From CAZKUN01 sp964555935 (GTDB lineage Bacteria; Armatimonadota; Zipacnadia; Zipacnadales; VGFC01), in the NCBI GenBank assembly GCA_964555935.1, contig CAZKUN010000061.1:1-40583 (forward strand): a stretch of 40,583 nucleotides of DNA, given 5' to 3'. Position 1 is the stretch's first letter. Every line of letters starts with the position of its first letter. Under the pieces are notes generated by a model. That model saw only the letters and a list, made by a program, of their open reading frames with translations. It had not been told where the DNA came from and did not search any database. The position numbers and the translations under genes were made by a program. Of the stretch, positions 7,737 to 15,318 are shown piece by piece.

Positions 7737-9254
7737 ATGTGTGGCATTGCTGGAACCATAGGAACCCGAGACACGACCGCCGTGCATGCGATGCTTGACG
7801 CCCAACGGCATCGCGGCCCCGACGGACGTCACGTCTGGCAAGCACCGGGCGAGCCGTTCATCCTTGGTCACGACCGCTTGGCGATCATCGACGTCGCCGG
7901 CGGCGAACAACCCATACCAAACGAGGACCGCTCGCTCTACGTCGCGGTCAATGGCGAGATCTACAACCACGAGGCCCTACGCGCCGGCTTGCGCGGGCGA
8001 CATCGCTTCCGGACGGGGAGCGATTCCGAGGTCCTGCTTCATCTATATGAGGAGCTGGGGCCGGAAGCCGTCGGGGAGTTGGACGGCATGTTCGCCGCGG
8101 CTATCTGGGGCCCCGAATCGGGCCTGTTCCTTGCCCGCGATCCGCTCGGCATCAAGCCGCTATACTACGGGCGCGACGGCGCGAACACGCTCTTTTTCGG
8201 GTCGGAGATCAAGGCACTCGTGGACCACGTCCCGATGGTCAAAGAGTTCCGCAATGGGCACTACTGGACCGAAGACACCGGCCGCGTCAAGTACTACTCC
8301 GTGCCTCTCCCCCAGGACCAGATCGCCGACGAACGGGCTGCAGTCGACATGGTCGAGCAGACGCTTGTTGAGGCCATTCACAAGCGGCTGATGACCGACG
8401 TGCCACTCGGGGTCTTCCTGAGCGGCGGGCTGGATTCGAGCTTGATCGCCGCCGTTATGCGCAAGCACCGGCGTGGGGAGCTGCTCTCGTTCTCCATTGG
8501 GATGGAGGGATCCGCCGACATCGAGAATGCGCGCCGGGTGGCCGAGTTCCTGGGGACCAGGCATCACGAGCACATCATCACGCGAGAACAGATCATCGAG
8601 GCACTGCCGGCAGTCATCGCCCAGCTCGAGTCGTGTGATCCGGCTCTCGTCCGCAGCTCGATCCCCACGTACTTCGTGTCGCGGCTCGCCTCCCAGCACG
8701 TGAAGGTGGTGCTATCGGGCGAGGGGGCCGATGAGCTGTTCGCCGGCTACCACTACCTCGACGACTTCGCGGACGACCCCTTAGCCCTGTCCCGAGAGTT
8801 GCATCTCATCACGTCACGGCTCCACAACACGAACCTCCAGCGTGTGGACCGGATGACGATGGCTCATGGGCTCGAGGGACGCGTGCCCTTCCTTGACACG
8901 GACATGGTCGACTTGGCCTTCCGCCTGGATCCGGACCTCAAGCGCCGCAGCCCTGGCAAGTGGGTGCTGCGCAAGGCCGCCGAGCGACACCTGCCCGAGG
9001 AGATCGTCTGGCGCACCAAGGAGAAGTTCGCGATTGGTACGGGGGTAGGCCCGGTCCTGGAGCAGCACGCCGAAGATGTGATCAGCGACCGGCGCATGGC
9101 GGAAGAGCGAACGCTGGACGGAGAGCCCTTCGCTTCGAAAGAGGCGCTGCTCTACTGGTCCATGTTCGCAGAGGATTACGCGAGGCCTGACATCGTCAAC
9201 GCCATGGGTCAGAGCCGCAGCCTCAACCCGGGAGAGCGTTGGGAGGAGGATTGA
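7737..9254 (+). CDS. asnB: Asparagine synthetase (glutamine-hydrolysing), AsnB type
   Basis: A 505-aa enzyme that converts aspartate, ATP and glutamine to asparagine. It starts MCGIAG, so the class II glutaminase nucleophile Cys2 is in place, followed by RHRGPDG and VNGEIYNHEALR. The synthetase domain has the PP-loop SGGLDSS (from residue 229) and SGEGADELFAGYHYL. AAGGAG sits eight bases before the ATG. The gap from the ATPase gene is only 39 bases, so it is probably the last gene of the operon. It may simply supply asparagine. Its place behind an opine-type dehydrogenase and transporter also allows an amide-forming or amide-using role on the transported compound (inference). Confidence 0.9.
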   Translation: MCGIAGTIGTRDTTAVHAMLDAQRHRGPDGRHVWQAPGEPFILGHDRLAIIDVAGGEQPIPNEDRSLYVAVNGEIYNHEALRAGLRGRHRFRTGSDSEVLLHLYEELGPEAVGELDGMFAAAIWGPESGLFLARDPLGIKPLYYGRDGANTLFFGSEIKALVDHVPMVKEFRNGHYWTEDTGRVKYYSVPLPQDQIADERAAVDMVEQTLVEAIHKRLMTDVPLGVFLSGGLDSSLIAAVMRKHRRGELLSFSIGMEGSADIENARRVAEFLGTRHHEHIITREQIIEALPAVIAQLESCDPALVRSSIPTYFVSRLASQHVKVVLSGEGADELFAGYHYLDDFADDPLALSRELHLITSRLHNTNLQRVDRMTMAHGLEGRVPFLDTDMVDLAFRLDPDLKRRSPGKWVLRKAAERHLPEEIVWRTKEKFAIGTGVGPVLEQHAEDVISDRRMAEERTLDGEPFASKEALLYWSMFAEDYARPDIVNAMGQSRSLNPGERWEED

Positions 9255-9711
9255 CGCCAACCGACTACCGACTGGCACGAAAGGTCCCCCAACTCATCGG
9301 ATGCACGTCGCCGCCGGAGCACGGAGTCGGGGCCCGAGCCCCTAGTCCGGCTGGGCGGGGGAGAGCGCTGGTGAACTGGACGCCTTTCTTCTTGTAGTCT
9401 GAATAGGTCCACCTTGGTTCGGCCGATCCGTCCCTCAAGCGACGAGAGCAGTCCGTAGCGCCCTGCCTACGGGCCATTGGGCCGACTGCCCTTGAGATTG
9501 AGCCTATCAGGGTCTACTCAATGGCTTGGAATAGTGGCCCGACGCATCGAGGGGAAACCACTCCGGCGAGGAGCAGACGTCAGGCCAAGCGCGGGACGCG
9601 ATCAGCACGACGTCGCCAACTGAAGTATGGTAATTGGATATCTACAGGGATCTCTTCAAGCTAATCTCAATCTCTTCTCTTCACAGGATCATTCACCCCC
9701 ACCAAAGCGAA
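9255..9711. other. Gap between convergent genes, with one hairpin
   Basis: No gene is supported in this 457-base stretch, which separates the asnB-type gene from a convergent minus-strand gene. The left half is GC-rich and holds a hairpin at 9329-9342 (GGGGC-CCGA-GCCCC) resembling the dispersed family described elsewhere. The right end (about 9625-9700) is clearly AT- and CT-richer. I see no classical hairpin with a T tract, although transcription from both sides must end here. Confidence 0.5.
9329..9342. repeat. Dispersed hairpin, copy 1 (divergent member)
   Basis: A 5-bp stem GGGGC/GCCCC with loop CCGA, preceded by GGAGTC and followed by TAGTCCGG. It resembles the other hairpins in layout, but the tail differs, so its membership is uncertain. 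Confidence 0.4.
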
Positions 9712-12700
9712 TCATTGCGAGACCTTCACGACGCGCACGTCCTCGGGCTCGACGGTGAGGCTGAAGGTCCGGCCCGCCGCAATCCACGCCAGCTCAGATC
9801 CGTCCACCAGATCGGTCACTCGGCTGTCGGCTGACGTTGCCGCTCGCGGGTCGATCGCGACTTCGGTCGTCAGCGATTCGTCCCCTGGGTTGAGGCATGT
9901 GAGGTAGATGGTCTCGCCGTCGCCGAAGCGCTCGATCCAGACGCCCGGGTCACTCGACTTCGCGAGGGTGATCGGCTCCCATCCGGCCTGCGTGATCTCC
10001 TGCAGGACAGGCATGTACTTCGCATACGTTGGCCGGTCGCGCGCAACCCGAACGGGATTCGTCCAATACCACTTCCCCGTGGTGGCAGATGACGATTGGT
10101 TGCCTGGCCAGACGCCATAGAAAAGGCACCGCTTGACGTAGCGCTCCATCTGCTCGCCATCGAGATCGGCGTATTGCAGAAGGCAGAACGGCTTTGCGCG
10201 ACACATGAAGCGCGCGTAGCTGAACGTCGCGTCGGATTTCGGCGTCCACTGCCCGCCGGGCATCCAGTTCTCTTCGCCGCCCATGATATCGAGGTAGGGG
10301 GCGCCGAAGCACGTGCCCGGCGCGCAGTTCCCGAACAGCAATAGCCCTCGCCGATGCATCCGCTCGGCCATGATTCTCGCATGCGTTACGTGAGAGAACT
10401 GCTGCTGGAGCGCGGGGGCGCGCGCGCCATCGAAGGTCAGCGGCTCCTCTGCGTGGGGCCAGTGCTCTCGTCGATAGTTGAGGTTGTTGGTGTAACACTC
10501 CATCGTATCGAGGTAGATGCCATCAACCTCGCCCTCGATCAGCTCCGCGGACTCGAAGTCGCCGTTCGCGAGTAGGTTGCGGTCGTCTCCCTTGATGGTG
10601 AGTCGCGCGTCGTCAATCCACAGAATCGTCGGGTCGGGAGACCATGGCGCGTTGACGAGCAGAGCCCGGATCGCGAATGGCATCTCGTCGGCACTGACCT
10701 CGTGGCGGAAGGTCTGCCACTCGGCGCTCAGGCCCGAGAGCGGGATGGCGTGGTTCTGGACTCGGTCGTCGGCAGTCTGAAACTCGATGGACCAGCTCAA
10801 CCCCGTGCCCGCCTCCGGGACATCGGTGGCTCGCGCCGAGAACGAGAACTCGAAGGGCCCCGTCTCGCCTTCGGGGTTGTAGATGACCTGAGATAGCCCG
10901 CGCACGTACTGCTCGTAGTAGCCCTTCGAGCGGATGGGATCGAGACGGATCGACTGGTTCCCGGACGCCTTCGTTGCGGTGTCGACTTCAAGGCACGGTC
11001 GCTCGCCGACGCGATAGAGCGTCCACCCGGGCACGGACCACTGCTTCCACAGTCGAAGCGCCTCGAGGCTGTTCTCCCAGTCGAGATCGCCGGATGCGAA
11101 GTGACCGTCGGCCGGCGGCGGGATCGACGGATTCGGGTTGACGATCATCATGTTCTCGTTGCGCCCGCCCGGATTGCGGAAGAAGTAGCCCTGTGGTTGG
11201 CCCCAGGTGTCCGTGATGTAGCTGCCCACGTAGCCCGCGTACCGGTGGCGGGAGTCGGGCGGCATCTCAGGGCCCCTCTTGGCTCCCATCGCGCGCCCTC
11301 GATCGACCGCCGCCTGGGGATCCACGGGCCCGCGAGTCTCCTCAAACGGAGCATGGGCGGGCGACTCGTGGTGGTTGATCCAGGGCTCGGCATACTTCAG
11401 CGTGGTCATCCCCTGTCGGCTTTCCCAGCCGATGTTGCCCACGGCCTCAACGAACTGGAACCCGAAGTCCTCCCAGCCGCCCGGGATTCCAGCCGGACTC
11501 ACAAACGCGCTCCACACGCCCTCCTGCGTGACCCGTTTGCTCATGAACGCCCAATCGAATAGCCCGTGGTACTTCTCCGTCGCGCCACGGAAGCCGTCGC
11601 GGACATCGAACCGGAACAGGTAGACGGTGAACGCGGCCCGGTTCGCCCAACGACCGGCGTCGGGGGAGAGCCCGAGATCGAAGCGGATCCGCAGCTCGCG
11701 GGCGGCCGCGTCGTACTCGGCCTGGAAGACCCTCGGCCCATCGACGCTTGTGCCGATACCGATGCCCGCGCCCGACGCATCCTCGACGCAGGCGATCGGG
11801 TATTGACTATCCCACCCGTCGCGCCCGGCGCCATACCACTTGGCGTTGCGGTAGAGCTTGCCCGCCTCGATGTCGCGGGAATTCCGCGCGTCGTCGTGCC
11901 ACTTCCCCCCGACGACGTCGAGGGGAATCGCGATCGTGGCGCTCAGCGCGCGGTCGGCGTTCTGCCCGCTCCCCAGGCGACACCCGATCTCGATCGCCTC
12001 GCGAAGCGGCTGGTATGTCAGCAGGCCCCGAAGGCCCGCGTCCTCATCGGCGAACTCCTGATACACCCGGTGGTCGATCCGCTCGCACTCGGTCTCGGGG
12101 GAAACGGTTCGGTACTCGGCCGGCTGGACCGTCAGGTCGGAGTACCACGCAACGCATTCGGGCCCGGGGACGGTCAGGAGGAGCTTCAGACCGTCGAGCG
12201 GACGGTCGGGGCAGAGGATCTTCCGCCCAAGCTGCGGCCCGTGGTCATACTGCCCAAAGTAGGCCGACTGCTCCGGCATAGCTCCTCCGTCGGCGTAGGT
12301 GCCGTAGGTGTTGATCGCCAGGTGGACGTTCATCCACCCGGATGCGGTCGAATGCATCTCAGCCCTGCACCGGCCCGAGATTACCAGCGGTCGCGGGCGG
12401 TCTTGGGTCAGTTTGAGCGTGCGTTCCGCCGTCGGACGGTCTGGGCCCGACAGCTTCAGCCATCGCCCTCCGACGCCTTCCGGACCGTCCTCGATCACCC
12501 CGCCCGGCGACGACCACGCGCCCAATCCGTCCACGAAGTCTCCGTCCTCCAGCAAATCCGGCGCGTCGGGGTCGACGAGGACCTCTTCCAGGCGCAGCAA
12601 TGGCGCGGGTCCCTGGTCGATCCGCTGGCCGTCTACTGCCAACTCCGCCAGGCGACCATCGCTCCGCTGGAGCGTGAGCGCGAGTCCGTCATCGGTCCAC

Positions 12701-12810
12701 AGCTCGATGGCCTCCGGGGTCTCGCGAGCGTTCGATTCGGTTGCCGCCGTCACCACGGCTGGTACGAGTAGCGCGGCCAACAGACAGAGGGTGATTCCTT
12801 GCTGGGGCAT
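9712..12810 (-). CDS. Secreted glycoside-hydrolase-like protein with inserted carbohydrate-binding domain
   Basis: The product (1032 aa) begins with a signal peptide (MPQQGITLCLLAALLVPAVVTAA) and should be exported. I chose the ATG at 12810 over the frame opening at 12900 because it has a GAGAGGA ribosome site and places the signal at the N-terminus. Residues of about 60-230 form a jelly-roll-like region (GDFVDGLGAWSS...GGRWLKLSG). Beta-rich segments follow, then a TIM-barrel-like region starting near GVWSAFVSPAGIP. A second jelly-roll module (about residues 590-760, ending LLANGDFES) appears inside the barrel, just before the strand DGIYLDTMECY with Asp768. That strand resembles the nucleophile strand of alpha-glycosidase-type barrels. 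I cannot assign a family or substrate. It sits beside other polysaccharide-degrading genes and is divergent from the GHL6 gene. Confidence 0.72.
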   Translation of the reverse strand: MPQQGITLCLLAALLVPAVVTAATESNARETPEAIELWTDDGLALTLQRSDGRLAELAVDGQRIDQGPAPLLRLEEVLVDPDAPDLLEDGDFVDGLGAWSSPGGVIEDGPEGVGGRWLKLSGPDRPTAERTLKLTQDRPRPLVISGRCRAEMHSTASGWMNVHLAINTYGTYADGGAMPEQSAYFGQYDHGPQLGRKILCPDRPLDGLKLLLTVPGPECVAWYSDLTVQPAEYRTVSPETECERIDHRVYQEFADEDAGLRGLLTYQPLREAIEIGCRLGSGQNADRALSATIAIPLDVVGGKWHDDARNSRDIEAGKLYRNAKWYGAGRDGWDSQYPIACVEDASGAGIGIGTSVDGPRVFQAEYDAAARELRIRFDLGLSPDAGRWANRAAFTVYLFRFDVRDGFRGATEKYHGLFDWAFMSKRVTQEGVWSAFVSPAGIPGGWEDFGFQFVEAVGNIGWESRQGMTTLKYAEPWINHHESPAHAPFEETRGPVDPQAAVDRGRAMGAKRGPEMPPDSRHRYAGYVGSYITDTWGQPQGYFFRNPGGRNENMMIVNPNPSIPPPADGHFASGDLDWENSLEALRLWKQWSVPGWTLYRVGERPCLEVDTATKASGNQSIRLDPIRSKGYYEQYVRGLSQVIYNPEGETGPFEFSFSARATDVPEAGTGLSWSIEFQTADDRVQNHAIPLSGLSAEWQTFRHEVSADEMPFAIRALLVNAPWSPDPTILWIDDARLTIKGDDRNLLANGDFESAELIEGEVDGIYLDTMECYTNNLNYRREHWPHAEEPLTFDGARAPALQQQFSHVTHARIMAERMHRRGLLLFGNCAPGTCFGAPYLDIMGGEENWMPGGQWTPKSDATFSYARFMCRAKPFCLLQYADLDGEQMERYVKRCLFYGVWPGNQSSSATTGKWYWTNPVRVARDRPTYAKYMPVLQEITQAGWEPITLAKSSDPGVWIERFGDGETIYLTCLNPGDESLTTEVAIDPRAATSADSRVTDLVDGSELAWIAAGRTFSLTVEPEDVRVVKVSQ

Positions 12811-12916
12811 TGCGCGAGCGTCCTCTCGAAACGGGGATTGCTCCGCAGCGGCCCTTCGCTCGACGGCGTTGGCGAACCTGCGGGGGATGAGTGGATCCAT
12901 CGAGAACTCGGCGTGT

Positions 12917-12930
12917 GGCTCAGGCGAGCC
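12917..12930. repeat. Dispersed hairpin, copy 2 (GCAGGCACGG-tailed type)
   Basis: Stem GGCTC/GAGCC with loop AGGC, followed at 12931-12944 by GCAGGCACGGTGAG. The same 14-base tail follows a different stem at 22379, which marks the two as one subfamily. It lies upstream of a minus-strand start, so it is not a terminator of that gene. Confidence 0.6.
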
Positions 12931-12972
12931 GCAGGCACGGTGAGACGGAGGCGAGGTGGATGCGGGTGGGGT

Positions 12973-13167
12973 CTAAGAGCCGAATAGCCGGTAGACGAGA
13001 TTCATGTCCAAATGCTCGCGAACCACATCAGTGAGGCGGTCGGGAGTGGGCTCGAGATCGAAGGCCGCGCCACCGGTCGGGGCCCAGCCAGCGTGACTCC
13101 AGGCCCGTGGCCGCCACCCGATACCTGGCGCGTGGAGGGTCGCAAGGTGAGAGAGCTTAGGAGGCAT
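12973..13167 (-). pseudogene. Possible gene remnant or small ORF
   Basis: A 64-codon frame whose C-terminal third (PDRLTDVVREHLDMNLVY) has a natural amphipathic-helix pattern, unlike most chance frames nearby. The N-terminal half is Pro/Gly/Trp-rich and less protein-like. No ribosome binding site precedes the ATG. I recognise no family. It may be the decayed tail of a former gene or a chance frame. Confidence 0.2.
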
Positions 13168-13246
13168 CGCCGAGGACGCCGGAGGAGGATGATGTCGGCG
13201 GCCGGAAACGATAGCACGACCATCGTGGCATGGATAGGAGAAACGG

Positions 13247-15226
13247 ATGAAACCAGTGCGGACACGGCAGATTCATCTTGACTTTCACACATCAGAGCAC
13301 GCGCCGGATGTGGGCGCGCGCTTCGAGAAGAGCCAATGGCAAGAAGCGCTGAAGCTCGGGCGCGTGAACCTGATCAACATCTTTGGGAAGTGCCACCATA
13401 GCTGGAGTTACTACCCGACCAAGGCGGGAATGGTGCACCCGACGCTGAAGTTCGATCTCCTCGGCGCGCAAATCGAGGCATGCCACGAGATCGACGTTAA
13501 GTGCCCAATCTACTTCACGATGGGGTGGTCGTCGAACGATGCGGAGATGCATCCGGAATGGTGCATCCGCGAGCGCGACGGCTCAGTCTGCGCTCCGGGA
13601 TGGGACCATGGCGCGACCGAGGATACGCCCAAGCCGGGCTTCCAGTGGAAGTGCCTGTGCCCGAGCGGCGGGTACCACGAACTGGTGCTCGCGCAGACGG
13701 AGGAACTGTGCAAGGGCTACGAGGCGGACGGGATCTGGTACGACATCTACCAGGCGGAGCGACTGTGCTGGTGCGAGAACTGCCTGCGTGGGATGCTGGA
13801 CGCGGGGATGGACGTGAACGACCTCACCGACGTGAGGAAGTACCGCGCGCAGACGCTGCGCAGGCACATGGGCGAGTGCGTCGGGCTGATCACCTCGCAC
13901 CATCCCGATGCGGTGATCTACTTCAACGGGCAGACGACGCTGGACAACCGGATGAATGTCGAATACACGTTGTATGATTTCAACACGCAGAACGATCTAG
14001 AGGATCTGCCGACCACGTGGGGCGGGTATGACAAGCTGCCACTGCGAGCGCGGTACTTCGCGAATATCGACAAGCCGTTCGTCGCGATGAGCGGGAAGTT
14101 CCACACGGCGTGGGGCGAGTTTGGCGGGTTCAAGCACCCGGATGCGATCAAGTTCGAGGCGGCGAGCATGGTGGCGTATGGGGCGGTGTGCAACTTCGGC
14201 GATCAGCTCCACCCGTGCGGGCTGATGGACCTCGATACATACCGCAACATCGGCGCGGGCTTCGAGTACGTTGAGAGGATCGAGGAGTATGGCATCCACG
14301 CGGAGCCGGTGTCGAGCTTGGGCCTGTGGTTCTCAAGCAGCGCAGCGGATGACAACGGCGTCGCGTCGATGCTGCTGGAGACGCAAAACGACTTCCGGGT
14401 GGTGGACCCGGAGGCCGATCTGTCGCAATACGACGCCATCGTCTTGCCGGGCGGACAGTGCCTGACCGATGAGCAAGCGGGGAAGCTCAACGCATACAAG
14501 GGCGGGCTGCTCGTAATCGGCGAGAGCGCGCTGACCGCGGACCGGAGCGGCTTTGCGCTCGAAGTGGGTGCGGAGTACATTGGCCCCGGGCAGTATGACA
14601 TCGACTACCTCGTGGTTGGGGAGGACTTGGGAGAGGGACTCGTTTCGTCACCGTTCCTGTGCTACGAATCGTGCATGATGGTCAAGCCGAGCCTGGACGC
14701 GGAGGTGCTGGCGGCGGTGCGCGAGCCGTACTTCAGCCGGACGTATGGGAAGTACTGCTCGCATCAGAACACGCCATATCAACTTGAGGATGCGGCGCAT
14801 CCGGGGGCCATCAGGAAGGGCAACCGGATCTTCCTCCCGCACAACGTCGGCCGCATCTACCACGCGAACGGCGCGCGCGTCCACAGGGATCTCTTCGCGA
14901 ACGCGCTGGGGATGATCTACAGGAACCCCGTTGCGACGACCGAGATGCCGAGCGCGGGGCGGTTCAGCCTGCTGCGCCAGCCCGAGCAGAGGAGGTACGT
15001 GGCGCACCTGCTATATGCGGGGCCCTTGCAGCGAGGCCGGTGTCTGGTGATCGAGGACATCGTGCCCTTGAGGGACGTGCCGCTGGAGTTGAGCGTGCCG
15101 GAAGAGGTGACGTCGGCGACGCTGATCCCGCAGGGGACGGAGCTGGCGATGGAGCGTGATGGCGGGAAGGTGAGGGTGACGGTGCCGGAGGTCGAGTGTC
15201 ATCAGGCGGTTGTGTTTGGGTACTAG
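13247..15226 (+). CDS. Glycoside-hydrolase-like protein, GHL6 with beta-galactosidase trimerisation domain
   Basis: The product has 659 aa and no signal peptide, so it is probably cytoplasmic. The first ~360 residues look like the hypothetical glycosyl hydrolase 6 (GHL6) TIM barrel: IHLDFHTSE near the start, HPEWCIRERDG, then YEADGIWYDIYQAERLCWCENCL with a clustered C-W-C-x2-C, and AVIYFNGQTT. Residues of about 370-560 resemble the class I glutamine-amidotransferase-like trimerisation domain found in GH42 enzymes (YDAIVLPGGQCLTDEQ). A small beta domain ends the chain (RFSLLRQPEQRRYVAHLLYA). The ATG at 13247 follows AGGAG by about 10 bases. Substrate is unknown; relatives with this layout occur in loci for galactose- or fucose-containing glycans. 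It is convergent with the GH2-like gene. Confidence 0.8.
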   Translation: MKPVRTRQIHLDFHTSEHAPDVGARFEKSQWQEALKLGRVNLINIFGKCHHSWSYYPTKAGMVHPTLKFDLLGAQIEACHEIDVKCPIYFTMGWSSNDAEMHPEWCIRERDGSVCAPGWDHGATEDTPKPGFQWKCLCPSGGYHELVLAQTEELCKGYEADGIWYDIYQAERLCWCENCLRGMLDAGMDVNDLTDVRKYRAQTLRRHMGECVGLITSHHPDAVIYFNGQTTLDNRMNVEYTLYDFNTQNDLEDLPTTWGGYDKLPLRARYFANIDKPFVAMSGKFHTAWGEFGGFKHPDAIKFEAASMVAYGAVCNFGDQLHPCGLMDLDTYRNIGAGFEYVERIEEYGIHAEPVSSLGLWFSSSAADDNGVASMLLETQNDFRVVDPEADLSQYDAIVLPGGQCLTDEQAGKLNAYKGGLLVIGESALTADRSGFALEVGAEYIGPGQYDIDYLVVGEDLGEGLVSSPFLCYESCMMVKPSLDAEVLAAVREPYFSRTYGKYCSHQNTPYQLEDAAHPGAIRKGNRIFLPHNVGRIYHANGARVHRDLFANALGMIYRNPVATTEMPSAGRFSLLRQPEQRRYVAHLLYAGPLQRGRCLVIEDIVPLRDVPLELSVPEEVTSATLIPQGTELAMERDGGKVRVTVPEVECHQAVVFGY

Positions 15227-15233
15227 CGGATTC

Positions 15234-15252
15234 GACGGGCTGGAAGCCCGTC
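15234..15252. repeat. Dispersed hairpin, copy 3
   Basis: A perfect 8-bp stem, GACGGGCT-GGA-AGCCCGTC, followed by GCTACG. It starts 8 bases after the stop of the GHL6 gene and faces the stop of the convergent GH2-like gene. Here it could act as a two-way terminator, although it lacks a T tract. Identical copies occur at 19669 and 24753. Confidence 0.85.
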
Positions 15253-15272
15253 GCTACGCGACGGCGGACGGC

Positions 15273-15291
15273 GCCGAGTTGAAGACTCGGC
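15273..15291. repeat. Dispersed hairpin, copy 4
   Basis: Stem GCCGAGT/ACTCGGC (7 bp) with loop TGAAG, followed by CTACG. It sits 20 bases after the previous hairpin, making a tandem pair whose stems differ in sequence but whose tail is the same. Confidence 0.8.
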
Positions 15292-15318
15292 CTACGCGGG
15301 CAACGGCGACGGCGATCC

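Larger units (their letters stand above)
12811..13246. other. Divergent intergenic region with a hairpin and a doubtful small ORF
   Basis: This 436-base region lies between two divergent carbohydrate genes and should hold both promoters, though I could not pick convincing boxes. It contains a hairpin at 12917-12930. A small minus-strand frame at 12973-13167 (64 codons) ends in DRLTDVVREHLDMNLVYRLFG, which reads like real protein (first 20 residues of that tail: DRLTDVVREHLDMNLVYRLF). Its start has no ribosome site, so it may be a remnant of a lost gene. On the plus strand, AGGAG at 13231-13236 serves the gene starting at 13247. Confidence 0.4.

Noticed and set aside
9255..9711. tRNA or small RNA gene in the gap
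   Set aside because: No cloverleaf, no conserved T-loop bases and no terminator with a T tract could be found.
11566..12771. 401-codon plus-strand frame
   Set aside because: It is antisense to the secreted TIM-barrel protein, which has a signal peptide and domain structure; the plus frame is a GC-rich shadow.
15234..15291. CRISPR-like array from repeated GACGGGCTGGAAGCCCGTC units
   Set aside because: Only two adjacent hairpins with different stems are present here, with no regular spacers, and identical units are scattered kilobases apart.
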